Assembly: GCF_000341285.1 (NCBI RefSeq)
Contig: NW_005178437.1
Location: 1 to 64,000, forward strand
DNA: 64,000 bases
DNA from: Galdieria sulphuraria
Lineage: Eukaryota; Rhodophyta; Bangiophyceae; Galdieriales; Galdieriaceae
Reading direction: 5' to 3'
A program made the position numbers and the translations under genes. Positions 56,357 through 64,000 of the stretch are shown here, piece by piece. The notes beneath the pieces are model-generated. The model was given only the letters and a program-made list of their open reading frames with translations. It did no database searches and was not told where the DNA came from. Within the stretch, counting starts at the first letter, position 1. Each line of letters begins with the position of its first letter.

Positions 56357-57424
56357 ATGGTCATGTCGAAAAGTCCTGCAGATTCAACGAGAGTTTTTAT
56401 CGACGAAGAACGCCAAACGCATCTATGTAAGGTTTGGAGGGAAAAAATTCTACCTAAATGGGAGCAGAAGAAACATTCTCGCAAGTTACGAGACCTGGTA
56501 TTTGAAGGGATACCACCAAGTGTACGAGGAGAAGCTTGGAAGAGAATCATTGGCAATTCATTAAAAGTAACACCTGAGTTATACTCCATACTATGTGAAC
56601 AAGCAGACAAATCTAGAAAAGACTTTGAAAAGCTAAGTGGTGCTATAGCAGATGCTGATGGAGATGTAGGTGGTTCGGGAGGAACTGTAGAGCAGCTATA
56701 CTCAAGAGAGCGTTCTGCCCAAAAGTCCATCAATTTGGATCTTCCGCGAACCTTTCCTGAACTTGCTTTTTTTCACGTTGAAAGCAGCCCACTTCAAGCA
56801 CAGTTGCGTGAATTGTTGGAAGCTTACGTATGTTTTCGACCAGACATTGGATATACACAAGGTATGTCCTATTTGGCAGCGGGTCTTTTGTTGTATATGG
56901 ATGGCTGTGACGCCTTTATAAGTTTTTGTAATCTTTTGCATCGATCTTGCTTCATTGCCTTTTTTAGTATGAAAATGCCAGATGTTCAAATATATCTACA
57001 GACTCATCAGCGTCTGTTCAAATCAGAACTTCCAGCATTATATGAACACTTTGACAAAATAAGAATTGAGCCAGAAATGTATATGGTGGGTTGGATAATG
57101 TCAGCATACTGCAGGTCATTACCACTTGATTTAGTCTTTCGCGTTTGGGATGGATTTATACTGGATGGAGATGCATATCTTTTTCGAACTGCTTTGGGCA
57201 TTCTTAAATACTTTGAAGACGCGCTACTGAAGAGTAGTTTCGAAGAATGTGCTTTTCTTCTTTCCCACCTTCCACAAGATCAAATTGTACCCAGTGTTCT
57301 TTTTCAAAAGATTCGAAGTTTATCTGGAGTTTCCAAACAAAGGTTCAAACATATCTATCTCAAATGTGAAAAAGAAATCTGCCTATGGAACAGAGAGAAT
57401 TCCTATGTTCATTCAAAGGAATGA
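56357..57424 (+). CDS. TBC-domain Rab GTPase-activating protein
   Basis: An intronless gene of 355 codons. The TBC domain starts at RDLVFEGIPPSVRGEAW. Both catalytic fingers are present: the Arg in INLDLPRTFPELAFF (IxxDxxR) and the Gln in GYTQGMSYLAAG (YxQ). Later helices EMYMVGWIMSAYCRSLPLDL and RVWDGFILDGDAYLFRTALG fit the fold. The protein is close in style to TBC1D12/14. It should speed GTP hydrolysis on a Rab in membrane traffic; which Rab cannot be read. ATG 56357 is followed by a second ATG two codons later. Confidence 0.93.
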   Translation: MVMSKSPADSTRVFIDEERQTHLCKVWREKILPKWEQKKHSRKLRDLVFEGIPPSVRGEAWKRIIGNSLKVTPELYSILCEQADKSRKDFEKLSGAIADADGDVGGSGGTVEQLYSRERSAQKSINLDLPRTFPELAFFHVESSPLQAQLRELLEAYVCFRPDIGYTQGMSYLAAGLLLYMDGCDAFISFCNLLHRSCFIAFFSMKMPDVQIYLQTHQRLFKSELPALYEHFDKIRIEPEMYMVGWIMSAYCRSLPLDLVFRVWDGFILDGDAYLFRTALGILKYFEDALLKSSFEECAFLLSHLPQDQIVPSVLFQKIRSLSGVSKQRFKHIYLKCEKEICLWNRENSYVHSKE

Positions 57425-57483
57425 AGTCTTTCAACTAACAAGAATGCTCCTCTCCACTAACTTTCATGCGAGCTTCGAAGACG

Positions 57484-57767
57484 TTATCTTAAAGTGTTTC
57501 CTGAACCCCTGTTGTGATCATCTTTCCAGTCGTCCCATTTCCTTTGTTTGTATATTTCTACGTCATCTTCAGTCAACTCCTTTTGTTCTACTTTAGTTGA
57601 TGGTTTCCTATGTTGTCGTTGATGGTTATGCTGATGTTGTAAAGGAAAGCAGGGATCGTCATCAGGAATACGAAACGAAGGAGGTTGTTTTACTATTGGT
57701 TCAGAAAATCTCATTCTTCCTAGTTTTATGAAGGCCGGCTGAGTATTCACAATTCTTTGACTTTCCC
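57484..57767 (-). CDS. TAP42/alpha4-like PP2A regulatory subunit, 5' end lost in gap
   Basis: The frame is open from the N gap to TAA at 57484. The C-terminus EIYKQRKWDDWKDDHNRGSGN matches the conserved end of Tap42/IGBP1 (R-x-W-D-x-x-K-D-x-H-x-x-G-x-G-N). The preceding part is Gln/His-rich and low-complexity. Tap42 binds the PP2A-family catalytic subunits under TOR control. The N-terminal 14-3-3-like domain must lie in the missing sequence. An ATG inside the remaining piece is unlikely to be a true start. The family call rests on about 20 residues. Confidence 0.65.
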
Positions 57768-57787
57768 NNNNNNNNNNNNNNNNNNNN
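57768..57787. other. assembly gap, 20 N
   Basis: A run of exactly twenty Ns. Both flanking genes lose their 5' parts here, so the true missing length is far greater than 20 bp. Confidence 0.95.
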
Positions 57788-58671
57788 GTTTGGCATATTT
57801 GAATGATGGGTAAGGAAGGTTATTTAGGGTTGCTACATATGAAGTTACTTATTGGTTTGTGTCTAGTACTATTATGACAATTTCCAAAGATAGAGTTAAA
57901 CCATCACCTCATCCAGATCGTTGGAATTTGGGTGAAGTGTTTATCTTAGCTACTGCTCTTGGTTGGTGGCTAACCGCAGCAACACTTATATACCTTGCTA
58001 CATTATATAAGACTTCATTTTGGACGGATACGTTCCACTTATACGCAGACTGGAAAAATCCAGTTTTGTTGGCTCAAGTTCCTCCGTACTTTCCATACGG
58101 ACCACAGAATAGTTTCATGTTGAAGTCACTAATCTATTTACAAGTGTCTATGATTGGTCAAGCTCTTATTTTCTGTACTCGTGCTTATTGGATGTTCTTT
58201 ATGGATCGTCCAGGTATTCTTTTGATGAGTGCCTTTTGCTTTGCTCAAAGTACTGCAACTTTCTTATCCGTGTATGCCAATTGGGGATTTACGGATATTG
58301 AAGGAGTTGGTTGGGGTTGGGCAGCAACTGCCTGGGTATGGAATGTGATATGGTTCCTTCCTTGTGATTTTGTGAAGATTGGAGTTCGTTCCATTATTTT
58401 GTCAAAGGGCTTTAGAAACTGGTCTGCGAGAACATCAAAGAAATTCTCTATTAGGAGACTGGTGCGTCGTTTCCGTCGTGATGATGACGATGATGATTCT
58501 GAAGAAGGTGATGAAGAAGAAGAGGAAGAGGAAGAGAATGGAAAGAAGAGTAAGAATAAGAATAACAATGGCAAGAAGAAGAAGGATGAGAAGAAGAAAT
58601 CCAAAAGGCAAAAGTCGACAGAGGAATATTCTTGTAAAATCCGAGATGAGAAAAATGTGTGTCATGATTAA
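57788..58671 (+). CDS. P-type plasma-membrane H+-ATPase, C-terminal fragment
   Basis: Two exons, 57788-57809 and 57867-58671, start in the gap. The first encodes LAYLNDG and splices to TIMTISKDRVKPSPHPDRW, the P3A-ATPase motif after the hinge. Membrane helices M7-M10 follow (LTAATLIYLATLY, LKSLIYLQVSMIGQALIFCTR, GWGWAATAWVWNVIWFLPCD). The upstream phosphorylation and ATP-binding domains must lie in the missing sequence. In place of the usual regulatory tail is an unusual acidic run of about 20 Asp/Glu followed by a Lys/Asn-rich run. It should pump protons at the plasma membrane, vital for an acid-living alga. The gene converges with CAD. Confidence 0.88.
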
Positions 58672-58736
58672 TTGTCTATGAACGAACGAATAAAATTCCA
58701 CATAACCCAAAAAACATCCAAATCCTAGTCTTTCTC

Positions 58737-61700
58737 TTATGCTTTTCCTAATATCATCGCTAACAATGCCATACGAACATACATTCCATATTCCATCTGT
58801 CTAAAGTATACAGCTCGAGGGTCTTGATCAACTTGAGTCGAAATCTCTTGTACTCGAGGCAAAGGATGCATCACAATCATATGTTCTTTAGCTCTGGTTA
58901 ACAATTTAGGAGTGATGATATAACCTTGTTGACACTTTTCATATTCTTGTGGAGATGAAAATCGTTCCTTTTGAATACGCGTGACATACAATACATCGGT
59001 TTCCGATATTATCTGTTGCAAGTCATGATATTCACGTTGATCAATACCTTTGGAAGCAATCTTTTCTAAAACATCCTCAGGCATGCGTAACGACTCTGGG
59101 CTTACATAACGAATACGGACGTGATACAAACAAAGAAGAAGAGCTAAAGAATGTACGGTCCGTCCATTTTTCAAGTCTCCTACAAAAGTGATGGTCAATC
59201 CATTGACCGTTCCTAATTCTTCTCGAATTGTAAAGATATCCAACAATGCTTGCGTAGGATGCTCTCCAATACCATCACCAGCATTGATAACAGGTTTACC
59301 AGCTACTGAAGCGGCAGTTTGTGCTGCTCCTTTTTCAAAATGACGAATCACAATGATATCTGAATAACAGCTCACTGTACGAACCGTATCCGATAATGAC
59401 TCTCCTTTGGCTACTGAACTATGACTCATCTCTTGAATAGGTAATACAGAACCTCCTAAACGTTGCATTGCAGCAGCAAAGGAGGAACAAGTACGTGTAC
59501 TTGGCTCGTAAAACAGAGTAGCCATCACTTTGCCTTTTAATAAGTCATAGTATCCTACACGTTGTACCATTTGACGCATTTCGTAAGCTACATTGAATAA
59601 GGCATGAAGTTGTTGTCGTGTGAATTGGGCAACGGAAAGAATATGATTGCCTGCTAACCAACCATTTCCATAACCATTCAATGTTTCTATTGCATCAACA
59701 TTTCTTGTAGGCATCAATGAAGAAGGAAAAGTAGTCTTCCATGATGGTTGGGTCTTTGGCATCGATGATGAATAAGACAAGTCCCATTTTTCATCTTGTA
59801 TAGTAAATGATGGCTTTTGTGCAGTTGGAGAATAAATATAAGTGGATGATTGTGTTTGAGAATTCAAAGGTATGGAATCCGTTGTTTCCGTTGGTAAGTG
59901 TTTCTCTTTGCCAATCAAAGGAGTCAAATTGTCTTCACGGTCCAAAGGAGGAACACTAGCAGCTCCTCTTCTCTCCTTCATCGGATATGAAGTACTCAAT
60001 CCAACTGAAGGATGGATATTCTCTGATGATGCCTTGTCTTGTATGCGTACATCTTTACCGATTCTTTGTCCTTTACACAACATTTTGCCATCCAAATATA
60101 CAATTTCATTATGAATCACCGTTCGTTGAACTACTCCACGACACATTTGGCCATAAAAAGGAGATGAACTATTCTGCTCTGTCCAACAGGTATCCAAATT
60201 GACTTCTACAAATGTACCTATGGATGGAGATAATCCAAGAATCCTTCGAGGGTTATCTACCAATCTCGATTCCACCCATGAGATACCAAGTCTTCCTTCT
60301 TGTACGGATGCCAATAACAATGAGATGGTCTGATTCAAAGGTCCACAAACCACATCAATGATATCCAAGTTCTCCCACAAGGCCTCACGATCAGAAGCAT
60401 CCATATTGTTGCCATAAAGATGAACTATAGAAACATCACAAGTGATGGCCATTCCTTTGTTCTTAGCAGCTCTTATTATTTCCATGTCTTCCTTTTTACA
60501 AACTTGTGTGATATGCAATGGTCTAGAGCCATGTATTACAGAACCAAAAAGTATACTAGCAAGTACCAAACCAGTAGCTTCTACTAGAATTGGAGAGTTG
60601 TTTGGCCAATTTTCCAAATGTTTCCACCACCAAAAACTAGAGTCTGATATCTTCAAGTACAAACCTGCAGATGATTTGAATAAACAAGAAATGGTATGAA
60701 TATTATCTCGATGAGCATCCACATAAATAGTATAGTTGGTTGCAATACCATAAAAGTTGCTATCAATTTGACTCTTCAAACTATCCAAGTCTTGACTATC
60801 ATAAAGACCTCGAGTTGCATGTAGACATATTGTAGTAAAACCACCTTCCAATCCTTGTTCCATAATAGAAGAAATGGACTGGTTTTCGTCAATAGCTGTG
60901 TTGAATGAGATAAAACCAGATAAAGTGATTACTCGAGAACTGAATCGTGCATCGTAAGGCTGAAGAGGAAGATAAACATTTCTTCCACCAAGAGTGTACA
61001 AGGCATTGACAAATAACTTGGCACATTTCACGTTGGTAATCAAAGGAACCGAAAAGTCTACCGCAGCTCTTCTTGAAAGATATCCTGGTGATAGAAAGCT
61101 TGCCAGTCTTCGATATTGATTGTTACTTGGGAGATTGATAAACAAGTCAATGGCTTTCTCTTTCAGAACTTCCAAGATATTCCTTTCTACATCTCTCGCA
61201 TATTCTTCATTCTTTGGCCATATCACTACAGTAGATGGAATGCCATGTTCTGATAAAAACTCAGCTGTGCCTGGAGTAGAAAACAAGTGAAATCCCATTT
61301 CCACAAGTTTGTTTGCACAAGAAAGAAACTCCAACTTTTCTTTGTAAGGTCCAATGGAAAGGCATATGTTTCTTTTAGGTAAACGCTGGCCAGTAGCTAA
61401 ATAACCCTTTAAATAAGCTTCTTCTCTAGTAGCACCATAACAAGCAACTTCTCCAGTGGATGCCATTTCAACTCCCAAAATAGGATCGGCTCCTAATAGT
61501 CGAGTAAATGAAAATTGAGGAACTTTAACTCCAACCAATTGGACACTATTCACATGGACAGGATAAGGTTTCACTGATTTGCCAATCATAATCTATCCAA
61601 ACCATCATTCCAATATCAACACAACATTCCATCATCTACTTACCTTTGTTGCCATTTTTGCTAAATCAATACCCAAAGTTTTGCTTACAAAAGGGAAAGA

Positions 61701-64000
61701 ACGAGATGCACGTAAATTACATTCAATCACTTTGATTTCGTTGTTTTTGGCAATGAATTGGATATTCATAGGACCCGTTACATTGAGTGCATTAGCAACT
61801 TTCATAGTGGCTTCTTCTACCTTTCTAACTGTAATCTACAACTCCACTGTTATGGACCCGAATTCTAAAAACAAAACAACTTACCTCATCCAAATCTTGA
61901 GGAGGTAAAATAAGAGTAGCATCACCAGAATGGACACCTGCATTTTCTACATGTTCGGTAATCACATGCATAATCAATTCTCCTTTATTCGCAACAGCAT
62001 CAACTTCAATCTCTTTCGCTTCCAATATGAACTTGGAAATCACCACTGGACTATCCAAAGAAACTTTTGCAGCTTCAGTAAGATAGGATTCCAAGTCTTC
62101 GGGTTTATGAGCTACATTCATCGCAGCTCCGGATAATACATAACTGGGACGAACTAAACAAGGATATCCAACTTTCAGACAAAATGCTTTGGCATCTTCA
62201 AGACTAGTAAGTTCCTTCCATTCTGGTTGGTCTACTTGAAGCCTATCTAACATTCTTGAAAATTTGTATCTGTTTTCAGCACCATCAATCATCTCTGGAG
62301 TAGTTCCTAATATTCTGGCATGTTGTCTATGTAGCTGCATAGCAATATTATTTGGAATTTGTCCTCCCATAGAAACAATAACGCCTGTAGCTTTTTCCAA
62401 CTCATAAATATCCAAAACTCGCTCTAAAGACAATTCTTCAAAATAGAGACGATCACATTCATCATAATCCGTAGATACCTACATTGAAAGAAAATGCTTC
62501 AACTTTAGAACCAAAAAAAAGAATACATAAATTTACCGTTTCAGGGTTGTGATTCACCATGACAGAATAAATGTGTTGATTCCTAAGAGTACGAACAGCA
62601 CTCACTGCACACCAATCAAACTCGACAGAAGAACCAATGCGATAAGCTCCCGAACCAAGAACCATGATGCCTTCTCTGTCAAATGCTACATCATTCTTTT
62701 GCATTTCCTTGGAAAGATTATAACCTCTTCCATTTACATAGGTTGTATAAAGATAATTGGTCACAGCAGGAAATTCCGCTATTCAAAAAATATAAATACT
62801 ATCAAAGGCAAATCATTCTAAATCTTACCAGCAACGGTATCAATTCTTTTCACCAAAGGTTTCACTTGTAGTTGCATACGGAGACTTCGTATCACCAATT
62901 CGGTTTCTCCAATACATTTTGCAATGTGTTTATCACTCATACCCAAAGACTTGGCATACCACAAATCTAGTTCTTGTAAGGACTGACCGTTGGAAGCAAC
63001 CTTTTGCAAATGTTTTTCGAGTAAAATAATGCTTTCCAAATGATTAAGAAACCATCTATCTATATGCGTTAGTTGGTGAATCTTGTCGACAGTCATTCCA
63101 TTTGCTAATCCATTAGCTATGGCAAAAATTCTCTCATCAGTAGGATTCGACATTTCCTCAGTAGTATACGGAACAACTGAGCTGTCCAAACCAAAAACAT
63201 AATTTTCCTTTACACAACGAATAGCTTTTTGTATCGCTTCACAAAAGTTGCGTCCAATTGCCATTACTTCGCCAACAGACTTCATAGAAGAACCTAACAA
63301 CTTGCTAACTCTTGTAAACTTCTTCAAATCCCAGCGTGGCATTTTCACAACAATGTAATCCAAACTAGGTTCAAAACATGCCGTAGTACTTTGTGTAATA
63401 GAATTGCGAATCTGAGTAAGCGGTATTCCTAATGCTAATTTGGCAGCGACGAATGCCAAAGGATATCCAGTGGCTTTACTAGCCAATGCTGAGGATCGCG
63501 AGAGACGAGCATTCACTTCGATGATACAATATTGTCGACTATTGGGGTTTAAAGCAAACTGAATGTTGCATTCACCTACGACACCCAAATGTCGAATAGT
63601 TTTCATGGCTGAATCACGCAACATATGATATTCATAGTCATCCAAAGTCTGACTGGGAGCAACGACAATAGACTCTCCCGTGTGAATGCCTAATGGATCA
63701 AAATTCTCCATGTTACAAACCTAATGAATGAGTGTATAAAAGAAAACAAATCATATTTGATTAGTTATAAGAACTTGCAATAAAAAAATGTTCAACTACC
63801 GTGATACAGTGATCATAGGCATCACGAACTACTTCATACTCAATTTCTTTCCAACCCTTCATAGATTTCTCTATCAATACTTGGTCTGATGTTGAAAATG
63901 CCCTCGATGCCAAATTGGTCAATTCTTCAGCATCATTTGCAAAACCTGAACCAAGACCTCCTAATGCAAATGCTGCTCGCAAAATTACAGGGTAACTAAC
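58737..64000 (-). CDS. CAD: CAD-type fusion: CPS II, degenerate DHO-like, aspartate carbamoyltransferase (5' part beyond window)
   Basis: Five or more exons run from the right edge. CPS large-subunit halves are visible ([41 protein letters not shown]-type grasp motifs), then the MGS-like allosteric domain ([18 protein letters not shown]). A dihydroorotase-like domain follows (roughly 60060-60900) in which the HxH, carbamylated Lys, two His and Asp ligands are replaced. A long linker leads to an intact aspartate carbamoyltransferase: [57 protein letters not shown]. This is the first two committed steps of pyrimidine synthesis. Fusions of this order are known from animals, fungi and red algae. 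The amidotransferase end lies outside. Confidence 0.95.

Noticed and set aside
1-64000. tRNA, rRNA, CRISPR, transposons and virus-like elements
   Set aside because: I looked for tRNA T-loop patterns, direct repeats with spacers, terminal repeats, and integrase, reverse transcriptase or capsid motifs, and saw none; a computed search would be needed to exclude small RNAs.

Overview
The window looks like a piece of the nuclear genome of a compact, AT-leaning unicellular red alga of the Galdieria / Cyanidiales type. I infer this from the very short introns (mostly 45-60 nt), the dense packing of genes on both strands, nuclear genes for plastid-type functions (FabZ, SmpB, a DUF3593-like protein), a fused CAD pyrimidine protein and starch-related proteins. 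No ribosomal RNA, tRNA, CRISPR array, transposon or virus-like element was recognised.

Layout. 1-5.8 kb: the end of a ChAPs (BUD7/BCH1) cargo-adaptor gene, a TRAPPC12-like gene, SmpB and a mitochondrial cytochrome-c-peroxidase-like enzyme. 6.5-12.5 kb: a tryptophan-rich ESV1/LESV-like protein, MCM10 and a CNNM-type metal transporter. 13.4-23 kb: VPS23/TSG101, plastid FabZ, an unrecognised protein, ALG11, a small Cys-rich membrane protein, an MnmM/YtqB-like methyltransferase and VTA1/LIP5. 23.3-30 kb: a C1orf131-like nucleolar protein, the branched-chain keto-acid dehydrogenase E1 alpha subunit, a membrane protein and two unrecognised proteins. 30-40 kb: the splicing helicase PRP5, CDK7, a PPTC7-type PP2C phosphatase, a stand-alone CBM20 starch-binding protein and a fused biotin enzyme (BioD-BioA). 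40-51 kb: a SPOUT methyltransferase, a cyclase-family hydrolase and zinc alcohol dehydrogenase (both intronless and bacterial in look), UFD2, a DUF3593-like protein, a CRAL-TRIO protein, RRP3/DDX47 and SDF2. 51.6-64 kb: diacylglycerol kinase, PGM3, an AT-rich gene-free kilobase, a TBC RabGAP, a 20-N assembly gap flanked by a broken-off TAP42 and a broken-off P-type H+-ATPase, and most of CAD, which runs off the right edge.

Themes. Membrane traffic is well represented (ChAPs, TRAPPC12, ESCRT-I VPS23, VTA1, CRAL-TRIO, TBC), as are RNA processing (PRP5, RRP3, SPOUT1, C1orf131-like) and alpha-glucan binding (ESV1-like, CBM20). Many neighbours start only 35-165 bp apart head-to-head or end within 6-65 bp tail-to-tail, so promoters and 3' ends must overlap. 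I checked splice models by reading frame: exon lengths sum to a multiple of three for most multi-exon genes here, including three that need GC-AG introns.

Most notable: every stop codon in one wrong frame of the first gene has been overwritten with N; the dihydroorotase-like part of CAD has lost its metal ligands; three introns use GCAAGT donors; and starch-binding modules sit next to a phosphatase gene. I did not find a wholly new multi-gene system.
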